DNA from: Melampsora larici-populina 98AG31
Taxonomy: Eukaryota > Basidiomycota > Pucciniomycetes > Pucciniales > Melampsoraceae
Direction of reading: 5' to 3'
Assembly: GCF_000204055.1 (NCBI RefSeq)
Contig: NW_006768766.1
Location: 1,845,305-1,909,304 of the forward strand
DNA length: 64,000 nt
The position numbers were made by a program, and so were the translations under genes. Positions within the stretch are counted from its first letter, which is position 1. The number at the start of each line of letters is the position of its first letter. The notes beneath the pieces were generated by a model, which was given only the letters and a program-made list of their open reading frames with translations, was not told the origin of the DNA and searched no databases. This document shows positions 33,998-45,997 of the stretch, in pieces.

Positions 33998-34639
33998 CAA
34001 AGCAAATTGAGTCGGTTGTATCTCAATCTTCAAGTTCTCATGATGATGAATTGTTTTTAGCAATGCTAGGTATGGGTTTTGGAGGTCTTCATTGTCTTGA
34101 AGACTCATCAATTCCGGATTCAAAATTTCTTTTCAATGCCAAGAAGATCATTTTACAATTTTCTCTTCAATTCTCCACATGCAAAACAATTATTCAGTAT
34201 CATCTCCAATATTCAAAATGTGATTCAACTTTTGTAGGCACTCCCATTATTATCCAGACATTTACAAATACAACAGCTTGTTCAGTCTTGCTTCTCAAAT
34301 CATACCTACAATTGAGGGACAATCTATTCATTGGGACCCGCAACCTTTTCATCACTTCTTCTGGTTCTCCACCTTCTCGTACTTGGTTCCTTAATTACAA
34401 GGTTTCACAAATACATAGGCAAATCATACTCTGGTCACTCTTTACATTCTGGAGGCGCAACTGCATCAGCTCAGGCCGGCACTACAATAGATTATCTCAA
34501 AAGTGCGGGGAGATGGTCTTCAGAAGCATTTTTAATCTATGTCCATGGTCACATTGCCTTACAATTACCTGAGAATCAAAACCACGTAATTGGGTGTTTG
34601 TCTCATGTGGGTGAAAACATCAAATGCATTTCAAAGTGA

Positions 34640-35451
34640 GTTCTGGTTTATGATTATGGTGAATACTTTCTTTATTTGTATTGGTATTCTTTTGCTATTA
34701 GCATCAAGATGCTGGTAATCATTGCCTAAACAAGATTTCATACCGGGTTTTCTGGTGGCTTATTATAAGCCCGCAATTTGTGTTTGGGTTTTTGATTCAT
34801 TTAGCTGACAAGTGATATTTTTTTCCCTCTCCTACTTCACCACTCTTTGATTACCCAGATTACAGGCGGGTTAAAGAGGGTGTTGTTATTATTATGAGGG
34901 AATTTATTAACCAAGGGCTATTAGCATTGGGAATTGGCCCAAACTCGTGTTTCTTATTTAGAAGCATTTCTCCTTACGTTTCTCGTAAGCTTCCTGATTC
35001 ACGTTTCCACCTGTTCATAGGTGAAATATGTAGCTATACCACCTAATTTTTGATTTTTTCGATTCTCTATACTCTTTTAAATTCCGATCTTGTTAGACCT
35101 ATGGCAGTGTTCGTAAGTTTGAGTGATCTACAATAGGATCTCATGACTCTCTAAATGAGATTTTATTCTGAAATGTGTTTAATCACATCCCTACTTACAA
35201 AAACTGATGTGGATCTGAAGGTGAAGTCAACCGAAATATATTTAATTTTGGCGTAAGGCGCTTGATGTATGGCTTTGAGAAGGATATTGTACTGTCACGT
35301 TATGGGTTTATGGGTAGAGTCGGGTTTGGGAGCGCGTCCAATTTTGATTCGCGTGACTCGAGTCAGCTTGAAGTTGTCAAGGACAGCCCATCATCGGTCC
35401 ATCACCTCGTCTCAGATCCATCATAATTCACTCAACAATCATTCAAACAAG
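34640..35451. other. DIRS 3' flank and PRI1 upstream region
   Basis: No gene recognised. The region close to PRI1 is pyrimidine-poor with a CGTGACTCGAGTCA palindrome (about 35349-35362). An ATG at 35269 in frame with PRI1 would extend it by 61 residues; it is judged 5' leader because the 35452 start is followed by a typical acidic N-terminus. Confidence 0.4.
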
Positions 35452-37604
35452 ATGGAACAAACCGAATCAAATTCTTCGTCTAATCCTGTGGAGCAGCCGA
35501 TTAAGGAAGATGTGATAGTCCCATCGATAGAGAACTCAGGCTCAGGCTCAGGCTCGCACGAAAAGATAGAAAAGAAAGAAGAAAGTCGATCAAAGGTAGA
35601 TGAAGGACCGGAATTGGATCATTTATTCGATGATGACATCGATATGAAGAATGCTCCATTGGATCCCGAAACGTGATTGCAAATTCTGTCTTGTCTTCAA
35701 CTACTCATTCGACGAAAACAAACTTGTTTATTCTAACATAAAAATTCGATTTGATTCATAAAAAAATATTATAACAGAGATCGTGGTCCTGTGGTTCCTG
35801 AAAAGATAGAAAAAAAAGAAGAAAGTCAACCAAAGGTAGATGAAGGTCCGGCATTGGATCATTTGTTCGATGACGACATCGATATGGAGAATGCTCCATT
35901 GGATCCGGAAACGTGATTGCAAACTTTGTCTTGCCTTCAAATTACTCATTAGACGAAAACCAACTTGTTTATTCTAACATAAACATTCGATTCGATTCAT
36001 AAAAAACAATTTCACAGGCATCGTGTTCTTGCGGCTTACGATGATCCTTGGGCTAATCTGAATGAACCTCAAGTGATGTCAAATTACTATCGACGACTTT
36101 TTCCTTGGAAGCAACTCTTCTTATGGTTGAATCAAGATCATGGTAAGTCAAAGATTTATTCAATGAAAAACAAATGTGATCTTTGACTAAAAAAACATGA
36201 ACTCATGAAAAGATGAGTCAATATCCGATAGTACCGAACTACGCCTTTACACATCGAGAGTTTGCTGTCACCCTTCGAAATGAAGCTTACCTAAGATACA
36301 ACTCTTATGCGAGTCATATCGAATTGCAAAAGGATATTATCAGATTGAACCCTACGAGATTCGAAATCGGACCTGCTTATACGGCTCAGCCCAAAGATCG
36401 AAAACTGATCTCCAAAGCAGCTTTTAAACCGATCTTAAGAGAATTAGTCTTCGATATCGATCTAACGGATTATGATGATATTCGAAGCTGTTGTTCTGAA
36501 GCAAGAATCTGTTTAAAGTGTTGGAAATTCATTACCATCGCTGTACAAGTTTTAGATTTATCATTACGAGAAGATTTCGGATTTCAACATCTTTTATGGG
36601 TTTATTCTGGTAGAAGAGGTATTCATTGTTGGGTATCAGATGAAGAAGCTTTGAAATTAACCGATGAACAGAGGAAAGGGATCGTTAACTTTCTTGATAT
36701 CTTAAGGGGTGGAGGATCAAGACATGGCTTGAAAGTGTCTTTGACCCATCCTCTTCACCCTGCAATCGAACGTAGTTACAATATCCTCAAGGTTTACTTT
36801 CGAGAGATTGCGTTTGTAGAACAGGATGCTCTCAAGGATCCTGAAAAATTGTCAACTGTACTGCAAGCTTTGAGTGAATCAGGTTGGTGAATTCTTGTGA
36901 ACTTGATGCTTGACTAAACAGATGATAGTCTACATTTTCTGACTATGTCGTTCTTTCATCAAACAGAAAAATTGAAGCACATCTCTGAGAAGTTGACGTC
37001 GGCAAAAGAATTGACCTCGTTCGCTAAATGGGAAGAAATTCACAAGACGGTCGGACAAGAGATTAAAAATCTTGATAAAAAAGCTAACTCTAGCTTCGGT
37101 GATCAAAGAAGGAGCCAAAGATTAAAGGAAGCACTGATCAATATTCAATTACATTATACATATCCTAGAATCGATTTAGAAGTTTCTAAACATATGAATC
37201 ATCTTTTGAAAAGTCCATTTTGTGTACATCCTGGTACAGGTAAGGTTTGTGTACCGATCGATCCTACTCAAATTCATGCATTCGATCCAGAAAAAGTTCC
37301 AGATGTTAGAGACCTTTTAAGACAATTAGACAAAGTTAAACTCAATCAAACTGGAGAAGGACCTCAACAAAGTAATCAACCTAGTTGGGAGCAAACATCT
37401 TTGAAACCATATATTGAAGTTTTTGAAAAACATATAAATAAGATTGTAAGAGAAAAATTAAAATCTAAAAAACGTGAGCTTTTCTTTCCCTTGATGCTGA
37501 TATAATCTTGCTTGTTTTGGTGTAAACTAATGATTGATTACTTTTTTTTGAAAAAAACTACAGAAGCGCAAATGACAGATAAAGCTCACTCTATGGAATT
37601 TTGA
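35452..37604 (+). CDS. PRI1: DNA primase small (catalytic) subunit
   Basis: Six exons: 35452-35672, 35778-35912, 36018-36142, 36232-36882, 36967-37473 and 37564-37604; 1680 nt, 559 aa. The conserved body begins at about residue 120: MSNYYRRLFPWKQLFLWLNQ, then FTHREFAVTLRNEAYLRYNS. The catalytic acidic motif is ELVFDIDLTDYDD. Further on come the zinc-binding Cys/His cluster (CCSEARICLKCW), WVYSGRRGIHCWVSD and LKSPFCVHPGTGKVCVPID. Pri1 makes RNA primers in the polymerase alpha-primase complex at replication forks. Yeast and human proteins are about 410-420 aa; the extra length is an acidic N-terminal extension created partly by a 240-bp tandem duplication. Intron 3 acceptor was set at 36231 because it gives VPNYAFTHREF in frame. 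Confidence 0.93.
35561..36040 (+). repeat. 240-bp tandem duplication spanning exon and intron of PRI1
   Basis: Unit 1 (35561-35800) and unit 2 (35801-36040) align end to end. Exon text encoding KIEKKEES...LDHLFDDDIDM, the donor AAACGTGATTGC, the whole intron and the first about 20 bp of the next exon are all repeated, with scattered substitutions and small length changes in the intron. The result is a two-copy acidic motif in the protein and a second, functional-looking intron. Confidence 0.9.
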
Positions 37605-40484
37605 AAGGCTTTCATTCTTTTTCTCCTGATTTAAACTTTTTTTATTAGAAGATTTCTTGTTATTATTGATGTATATTTGTGAATCTCGATTAAATTGTGT
37701 GCTTCTGCTTTGCATGTACCCAATCTATAAATAAATGTCTCAGGGTAGAGGTCATTTTTTCATCAAGTCAAAGGTTGAATTACTGATCAAGTTCACCATA
37801 ACAAAGGATTAGATGGCTTTTATACAACTTGGTTCCCACTTCTGGCAATATTCTGTACTGGTCGACCAGATCATTCATATCTGTTGAGAAACTTCACCTT
37901 TGCCATAAGATTTACATACAAATTTAGTTTGTTCAACGTTTTGGGACTTGATCAACAAGCAATTTTTAACCCTTCAGTTCTCTTCTTCAAACATTGATAA
38001 CCCAAAAAACAAGGGTACCTATGAGCTATGCAAGAGATATATCAAACAAATAAAAGAAAATGTGCTCGAAACGAAAAAAAGATGCTGCCCAGAATCCTAC
38101 GGATGGAAACAGCACCCTGTGTCGAGGTAGGAGCCGCTGCGGTCATACCGGGGCCATAGCGATGACCTATTCATCTCGATACTTCGCAACCGGCCCCTCC
38201 GGTCCATAATGGCTGCATACCGATACGTCCACCATGCGTCAATACGCTGCCAACGTAATTCGTGTCATCGTCAATGCCCCTTCAGCCCTTAATCATGTAC
38301 CTATTGTTTTACCAAAGAAACCTTTGTCCCTGATGCATTAATCTTTGCACGAGGTGTAAGCCTGCCACCGTGATAAAGATTCTGAAAAGGGTCTAATTAC
38401 ACAGCGGCATCTGCAATGTTTACCAACAAACGTGGCTCAAAACCGAGTCATGACAATCCATAATGACGAATAAGAACAAAAACTGGGCAAGCTGAATCGC
38501 CTTGGTGGTCAACTCGAAGTATGGCATGGAGACAGTATTGGCCCATGGGCCGAAACAGTCACTTGCAGCGTAGACACTATCGCCGTGTCAAGAGGGACAA
38601 TTGACAACGGTCAACCTGCGTCACATACGTAAACGTAACGTTATGCTTGGCCGACTTATCTAAACACTGGGTCGGGAGGGCGGCGGGCCGCCCACGAGAC
38701 TCTAGTCATGTAGAAGAAATAATTGTAGTATAGCTGTTATCCATAAAGCCAGATCACAGGTCACCCTCAAAGATGTGGAGCAACACAGGCCTCCACTGTT
38801 GGTTCATTTTAACAGTGCTTGTACCAAAGTTCCTTATGAGAATTTCTGAATCTATTATGTTTCACCTTCTGCTAAGGCATCCCGGATGCATAAAAGATCG
38901 ACAATATCCATGAGACTCTGTGTCGGATTGGTCAATTATATTTTTTTGAAATCAAAGGCTTCTAGAAGGAAAGCTTTATCAGTCTTGCGCAGAATGTAGT
39001 AAAGACAAGGGTTCACTGGTGGAAAAATTCACACCCTGAGTTGAAGGCTTCCAAGAATCACCATTCAAATAGAAATTACCTGATAAGGAGCTCTTGAACC
39101 TCCAGCAGCTTTGCACATCGTGAATTATACACACCTTGATGTGGGACACTACCTTCACACAGAAAAGTCTTATCTGGATAGCAGATGTGAATAATCTAGA
39201 CTATCAGTCAAATAAAATTATGAGACAGAACAATAAATTATAGACATACGCACAGTTTCAGCTTTGTTGAAGAGATAGTTGAAATGAATTTTATTTTAGT
39301 GTTCAATTTTCATTAAATTCACCAATATTTCAATTCAAATTGTGGTAGTGCATGGTCTATATCAACCAAAAGGGCTTCAAGAAGTGATTTAGGCACCTAG
39401 ACAAAGGTTGCTTATCTTAAAGCAAAGGAGAAAAATTTGAGTGTTTTGACCACAAAATGAGGTACAGAGTATACCTCTTGTTAGTTAAGATCCTGTCAGT
39501 CTTCTCAACTGATGTTTCAATCTCAATGCTACTGCTCTGGAAGATAAGATGGTGTAGGGTCATAAATTTCAAATTCTACACATCACCGTCTCCTTACAAA
39601 GGCAGAAGCAAAACTTGAAAATTAACATATGTCCATGCTCTGTTGTAGCCTGCTGTTGTTCATTTATATTGTCCTCACACTTCAGAAATCCCAATCACCA
39701 AGGACAAGGTCAATTTTCCAATCTGAGGCGATGGGTCAAAATGCAATGGTCAATTCAGCCAATCATTGAGACCAGCGTCCACTTACATAAACAATTCAAA
39801 TGTGTCTATGCAAAGCAAATGTTCAAACATTGTTTTGAAACATTGATTGTTCAGATGAGGAATATTATGGGCCTGCTTCCAATCCTTCAAACTAAATAGC
39901 TTTCAGATCAAAAACTTTTTCTTATAGAAGATATTGCATAAGATGATGAGATTGTGTTTTGCATTTAGGGTATGTGTCAATCCGTCTTCTATCTTATGAC
40001 CCAGTCTTCCAACCCCAAAATCAGTTGTCCTAATTTTAGCAAAAAGATCATTCATTATGAGACTGGTTCCAAGCCTCCAACCTGGATAGCAGTTTGGATT
40101 GAAAGCTTGTTTATGATATTATTTTGAAGACCTTTCATAGGAACTTGAACCAATGTTTTGCCTTTAACTGATGTGAGCAGCCTTTGCTTGGCCTTATCTG
40201 AACAAGTCTTCCAAACCAGGTTTTGAGCCAAGCTTAAAATCTAGCATAACAGAGAAGCTTCCCCTTCCCAAAACCAAATCACAACCAGGATGTGAATACC
40301 CACAATATTGATCCATTGCTTACTTCTCCACAAGAAAATATTTTTCTGAGATTATGATAATAAGATTAAGTCTCTTGCATTCTTAATTAGATACATAGGC
40401 TGGGTGTGTACCACTCAGCTCAAATTGCAACATAGAGTCCTATTGATTGATCCACCCCATGTCTTCATATTTGTGCACAGAAAC
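37605..40484. other. long intergenic region
   Basis: No gene recognised over about 2.9 kb. The part 38.05-38.71 kb is clearly more G/C-rich (runs such as GGGTCGGGAGGGCGGCGGGC) than the AT-rich sequence on both sides and may be a decayed transposon or transferred segment. The remainder is AT-rich, with one 94-codon open frame (39615-39899) that matches nothing known. Confidence 0.45.
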
Positions 40485-40487
40485 TAA

Positions 40488-40862
40488 GGGCCCGTTTGGC
40501 TGGTTTAGCCAAAAAGTGTTACACAAAAACACTTTTTCAATCCGCCCCATGAAAAAGGGGCGGATTGAAAAACTTGAATTTTGGGTTTTCAATTACCAAA
40601 CACTTGGCCAAAGAGCTCATGAAAAAGTTGAAATAGAGGGGCAAATAAGGGCAAAAACTGTTTTTGGTCTCAAAAACAGTCTCAGGGCTGTTTTTCAAAC
40701 TTGAAGATTTTTGATCAAAAACGGTTTTTGTTTTTGATCAAACAAAGTTACCAAACGCCGGTGTTTTTAATGAATCAAAAACTGTTTTGACCCAAAAGCG
40801 GTTTTTGGCTTTGGTGGTGCTTTTGACCAAAAACCATTTTTGGGTTCCAGCCAAACGGGCCC
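40488..40862. mobile_element. PIF/Harbinger-type (Tourist-like) MITE, copy 2, 375 bp
   Basis: Same family as the copy at 27.3 kb. Ends GGGCCCGTTTGGCTGG and CCAGCCAAACGGGCCC are perfect inverted repeats here, flanked by TAA (40485-40487 and 40863-40865). The internal order of (CCGCCCC...GGGGCGG), CAAAAACAG and GGTTTTTGG words is shared. It ends about 200 bp upstream of a small secreted-protein gene. Confidence 0.9.
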
Positions 40863-41062
40863 TAAGCTTTCCAATAACAAAAAAATCTTTCAACCCTTAA
40901 AAAATTTACAATCTATCAAGAGTTTTCTTGGAAAGATAATTCCTCAAATTGTGAGTCACTCTCTTTGATCTTTTTACATTTGTTTTGTTTGAAGAGCCAT
41001 GATAGATGGACTTACACTTTTCCAATCTGATCTTCTGTCAGATAAACTTCAATACAACTAAG

Positions 41063-41509
41063 ATGAGGGTTATCACTCTAGGTTTATATTCTGTAATCCT
41101 TTCTCAAGCCCATGGTATCATGCATAAGCAATGGTCAAGCTATGAAAATCCACCCTATGAGATTTCCTCTGTTGGTGACTGTGATGGAGAAGCTTCTGCA
41201 ATTCAACAGAGTCTAAGCCAATTACAGACAAGTCATATAATAAAAGCAGGACAAGAGTCCCAGAGACTCCCATTGGATCATCAACAAGAAGCATGGATTG
41301 AAAGGAAAGGGCTTCAAGGTGATGACACCTTGCAAGATTTTGCCACTGTGGAAAACAAAGAATCAAAAACCACTTTGGTAGCACCATCACCACCTCAAAT
41401 GGATCGTACACATATCAACTTGGAGGAAGTGGTGAATATAGGACAGGTGCATCAAGAGGAGCCATGTGTGTTACCATGTGGCAGTCAGTGTTCCATCATG
41501 CACATATAA
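41063..41509 (+). CDS. small secreted protein, distant member of the Cys-rich family
   Basis: A single open frame of 148 aa starting MRVITLGLYSVILSQAHG, a signal-peptide-like N-terminus matching the shape MKPLVLGLYAYLAYCVHSG of the 57-kb protein. A later segment (QDFATVENKESKTTLVAPSP...MDRTHINLEEV) parallels the middle of that protein (KGFETTTLKAPSQPGMSRTEYTEEEL). The C-terminus has a short Cys cluster (CVLPCGSQC). Similarity is weak, so common descent is inferred, not shown. It may be cut short relative to the 263-aa paralogue. Function unknown; secretion and local multiplication fit an effector candidate. Confidence 0.5.
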   Translation: MRVITLGLYSVILSQAHGIMHKQWSSYENPPYEISSVGDCDGEASAIQQSLSQLQTSHIIKAGQESQRLPLDHQQEAWIERKGLQGDDTLQDFATVENKESKTTLVAPSPPQMDRTHINLEEVVNIGQVHQEEPCVLPCGSQCSIMHI

Positions 41510-43291
41510 GTCAGGACTTGTGAGAATGACACCAGTCTATGAAGGTGGAGTGGTAGCCAAAACTTAAAGAATACAGAGAAGAACACCTAACTGTAGAAAT
41601 ATCAGGTTTCTGTGAAGTGAACAAAGAAATTTCAATACAAGTTACCTTCTCTTAGTTTATCATTCAGCTTTGTTAGATCTACTATCAGTATCATATTGTT
41701 TGAAGCAAATAAGGTTTTTAAAACCCACCCTCTAAACCAAGATATGATACATCCTATCCTCTGACTATGCTGGTCATTTGCCCTTCTCTTGAACCAAGGA
41801 TATACCAAAGGCCATGTATAACTAAATGTCTAGATGAGTTTTGAGGGGAGTCCAGAAAACCAACTTCTGTCTGTCCATTATGATCAATCATGATGATTAC
41901 CTTTTTCCAAAGACTTTTTCCTTCCTTGCAGTGTAGCACAAGGCAAAAAACAAATTTTGATGTTGGCTATAGATCCTTCTCAAAGGTTCTGTTTCCTCAT
42001 AAAGGTTATCCTTGGGATAAAACACTTTCAAGGAAAAATCCCTTTTGTGTAGAGGTTTGGAGAGTTCCTCCCATTAGACTTACATACAGTAAAATCTTCA
42101 GATTCATATATGTTCAATGAGCTCACTCACTAAATTTGATGAAAAATATATATGTCTAGATCATATGTATACCACCATAAAGTATTTTGGATTGCAAAGA
42201 GAAGTAGTGATATGATTAGATCTTTAAATCACAAATTGGTGAAAATATACCAAAATGACTTCTCAATCAAATTTCAAAATACAACAAAAGATAAATAGAA
42301 ATAACTCCAATTTACAATTACTTTTCTTTTGAAAACTCAAATTGGTCAGATGAGAATTGATATTTGACCTCTTGGTTTAGTTTGTAAAACTTTATCAAAG
42401 TTAATTCAAATACTCTTTAAAATCTTTTTTGCTGAACTGTGGGTTTGCTTGACAGCTCTATCCAAATCTAAACTCCAATTTCACATTGGCCTGGTATTTG
42501 AACATTATCTCTGTTTTGAGATTTTGAGATTGATTGATTATAAAACTTGTTGAGTGATGCAGCTAAGAATGTGTTATTGAATTCTCACAGGTCTATGCGC
42601 ATCTTGTACAAGCTCAACTATGGTAGAAGGGATGTTTCTAGACGAGAAGAATTACACCTCAGGGGTTGAATGAACCTGAGTCTAGCTTGTTGGGCCATTC
42701 TTGCTGTGGTATTCTTTCACCCATACAATTTGCTATCAGATAAAAAGACCAGCCCAAGACTAATGTGTTAAGCTAAAACCAACACATCAGCCATGTTGAC
42801 AATCAATTCATGGGCTTTAAACATCCTGTCCATTTTCTCTTTATATTTCATTTTTTGAGGCTTTTGCACATTCTCATGCTCCCAATATGTACCCTCAAAT
42901 CTAGAACCATCATCCATCACCAGACTCAGAAATCTAGTCTTATGAATTTTGCAGCTCGGTTTCCAACGTTCCAATCTCTATTTAATTTTAAACAGTACTG
43001 ATGTTTAATCAAAAAAATCAACTCCAGGTTTTTTTAAAAAAACTTTCATTTTGAACTATCCAAAAAGTCTATGATCAATAATGACAATTCTATACTATTA
43101 ATAAATAAAGAGATTTTAAGCAAAAAACACACACAAAAAGATACTATTAAAATGAATAAGATAAATAAAAGTCCAAAATGAAGGGAAAAAAAACAAGAAG
43201 TAAAAAAAAAAGATAAAAGAACCAATTGTAGAACAAACATAATTCTTGATTCAAAAATAAAGTAATCAATCAAAAGAAAAAAAAAGAAGGT
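41510..43291. other. intergenic, no gene recognised
   Basis: About 1.8 kb of mostly AT-rich DNA. Short open frames on both strands show no family motif. The last 250 bp are extremely A-rich on the plus strand and should contain the 3' UTR of the minus-strand transporter gene. Confidence 0.5.
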
Positions 43292-44915
43292 TTAAGAGAA
43301 TTTAGAAAAAGTTTTAACATCTTGTTTTGTACTAGGTAAGATAGAATGAATCGAATTTAATCCATTTAATTTCTTTTCACCTAAATCGATTTCAAATTTA
43401 AAAAGATTATAAAGATATAAACCAAAGAAAGTGAGAACCATTCCAAAAGATTGAAGTAAAGAGATCGATTGATCAAAATAAAAGATAGCCAAACAAATCA
43501 CTGAGATCCGTTTGATGAGAGATGCAATGGAATAAGTCACAGGTGAGGTTCGAGATAAGATTGAAAAGGCTAAGATACATTGTAAGAAATGAATCGATCC
43601 ATTCAACATAAAATAAAATAGTAATGATTGATGACTCATCGTTCGATCCGGATTATAATTCGTAAGTGACCAAATCTTAAATAAATCAAACCAAATCCAA
43701 ATCGGAATCATCAAGATAAATGCAATACTAGAAGAATAAAATAATAAATTTAATTTATCGACTTTTCCTTTAGATGAGTTTGAGCTATTAATGATGAGGT
43801 TTGGTTTGATTGGATTGGTTGTATCTAATTCTTCATCTGATTCTTGTGGTAAAAGTTTTTTACCATAAATGTTTTGTGAAACGAAAATGATAGTTGAACC
43901 GAGTGCACATAAGAATCCGGTTAGGTTGGCGTTTAAATCGAATGAACATGTTAACATAACACCTAATGTTAATGGTAGTAATGAGAAATAAGTCATAAAA
44001 CCGTATTTCACTCCAAACAATCCACCATAAGCCAAGACCGTAAAGAGTGGTGAAAGAGCCTGTAAAGGTGATGAAAGAGCGAGATTAGAAATCGATCATG
44101 AAGAGAATGGGATAGTTGGAAAGACAATCAAGAAATCAACTTACTTTAATAGTATGAACCGTACTGACCGGAACCCTTGAAATAGCCATTGAACTAAACA
44201 CATGACCAGCAATCGAAAACAAACTCATAATCAAAGTACTCTGAATAGTATTCTGTTTTGGATAATTTAAATAACCTTTTGTAAGATAAATAAACCCACA
44301 AGACCAAATCCCAACAAAACCGAATTGAACAATCGTTAAGGTGATAGGGAATTGAAATTGATTTAAAATGATTTTACCAGTATTAGAAGAAATTGCAGAT
44401 GAAGTATACCAAAGTGAACAGAGTAAAAGAAATCTTAATTTAGATGATGAGATTGATTTATATTGAGTTTTGAAAGTCATTGAATTTAATATTAATTTCA
44501 CTTGATAATCAAATGGGAAATCTAATGTTTTAGTTTTGATTTTGTTGATTGATTTTGATAGTTTTGATGAAAGAGTTCCATCCCAATGAGAATGAGGTAA
44601 AGTAGATTGATTGTATCCATCTTGACTATAATGAGATGACGAGAATTGAGAGAATTGTTGAAGACCAGGAGTGGCTGGCATTGGATATTGATGACGTCTG
44701 ATTGGAGATGGATCTTGTTTTGATTGAAATGAAGAAGGGATTGAGATTGAGATTGGTGGTTGTTTATGAAGTGAATGAATTGATTGAGATGGTGGTGATG
44801 AATGAATTGAAGCAGGTGGAGTAGGTGGTAAGGTAGGTGGTAGTATTGGATGATGATTACTTAATCTTGGTTTGAGTTCTGAAGTGGAATGAATCAGATT
44901 AGTTTGATAGTTCAT
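43292..44915 (-). CDS. triose-phosphate/nucleotide-sugar transporter family protein (Sly41-like)
   Basis: Two exons, 44915-44145 and 44059-43292, with an 85-nt intron, giving 512 aa. The first about 150 residues are a cytosolic low-complexity Pro/Ser/Gln-rich tail. A TPT/EamA-type membrane domain follows with repeated hydrophobic helices (LRFLLLCSLWYTSSAISSN, TIVQFGFVGIWSCGFIYL, SIAGHVFSSMAISRVPVS, YFSLLPLTLGVMLTCSFD, LTGFLCALGSTIIFVSQNI). Its last repeat carries the conserved SRTSPVTYSIASLIKR signature. Members move phosphorylated or nucleotide sugars across Golgi/ER membranes. Fungal proteins with the long N-terminal tail are Sly41-like (ER/Golgi); the substrate cannot be read from sequence. 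A 48-codon upstream ORF (45051-44905) overlaps the start codon out of frame. Confidence 0.85.
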
Positions 44916-45051
44916 CCTTGAAGTCTTCTTGTTTTGATTTGGTTTGGATTGGTTGATCTGGTTGAGTTGGTTTGGGTGTTCTTTCTGAATTTCCTGTCAA
45001 TCTGGAAAGTTTTTTTGGTAAATCAACTTCAATTCGATTCAAATTAGACAT
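44905..45051 (-). promoter_or_regulatory. upstream ORF overlapping the transporter start
   Basis: An ATG at 45051 opens 48 codons (MSNLNRIEVDLPKKLSRLTG...) that end in TAA 8 nt downstream of the main start codon, in another frame. Ribosomes using it could not initiate at 44915 without backtracking, so it may lower translation. Alternatively it is a missed upstream exon or a frameshift in the assembly; the peptide has a plausible charged composition. Confidence 0.4.
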
Positions 45052-45997
45052 CTTAAGTCCAATTTCTTAAATCCATTCCAAAATTTAATAGTTTTCATTT
45101 CTACAACTCATTTCCGACCTCTTCAGACTGGTCACTGCAGTGTGCCGAATCCGATAGTACACTAAAGACAACCTTAGCATGGATCCCAACTTTCAAGTCG
45201 CGAGAGTGATAAGCAATCCAGCTCCTTGATCATCATCGGCACAAGTCAGAGTAAGACTACTAACGTGTCACGTAGATGTATGCTAGTGAAAGAGAAGCAC
45301 AAATCTACACGCCCACAATATCTACCACAAACATCAGCAGGACCATTGTGAACCTTATTTTATACAAGAGGATCAACTTCAACGTGTTCTCTCAGTGGCT
45401 TGAGTCCTATTTCAACTCATTGGTGGCTAATGTGATCATCATTGTCACAAAAAACATCATACACTTGATGCTCTTTTTATCTTGGTTTGCGTGTTTACGA
45501 GTAGCACTTGATTAAATTGATTGTTACTGGGCAAATGCGCTCACTTCATTCAATCATCATTTTTTGCTCAGCACTTAGCATTGGTGTTTTGACAAGACTT
45601 GTGTCTGAAAGTTTTTGAGGATCCTTCACACTCTTGCTTGCTTTCTAGAACCAAAAACATGACAGATGAACCAATCAACATTCAGACTAGAATCACATCA
45701 ACCAATCACTCAATATAATTTAGGTAAACAAGAAGAAGACTGCTCAGAAAACATACTGAAACTGGCATAAGAGGATTGAAAAAAAAACATCTATGAAGTG
45801 GAAAGATAAGGAGCTGCTACTTCACTATTAGTGTAACTAAGAGAACTTTTGCTCTTGAATCCATACTAGTAAGTACATTTGGCCAACGGACAAATTCCAA
45901 TAGCCGATAGACAAGCTTCTCCAGAATTCATGGGGTTTTGATGTTTCATTCGAGAATCCCCACAATATCAACAAAATGTTTGATAAACAAGGCTAAG
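45052..45997. other. intergenic, no gene recognised
   Basis: Transporter upstream region and downstream flank of the truncated secreted-protein gene. No family motif on either strand. Confidence 0.5.

Larger units (their letters stand above)
27242..34639 (+). pseudogene. DIRS-like tyrosine-recombinase retrotransposon relic
   Basis: Protein remnants occur in DIRS order on one strand. A gag-like start (27242 onward) reads through a MITE and ends at 29.05 kb with a CCCH-like cluster (CYKWNLHDFCKWGAKC). The reverse transcriptase (29.1-30.55 kb) shows YIFKIKTPMNIDK, PLHKQYQIRQI, LWIAECIFEIRY and NNVMDN where YVDD is expected. RNase H (32.18-32.8 kb) shows LLGTASWA, FFSDACMLGIGIW, FWAELLGVVLAID and HVSAENNSWADKLS. 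The recombinase (32.93-34.64 kb) ends GHSLHSGGATASAQAG...GRWSSEAFLIYVHGH, where H replaces the expected catalytic R of HSLRSGGA. Frameshifts and stops make it inactive. At least four elements are inserted (listed separately). Confidence 0.8.

Noticed and set aside
37948..38130. 60-codon plus-strand frame at the edge of the G/C-rich island
   Set aside because: No motif, atypical composition change within the frame and no splice-supported neighbours.
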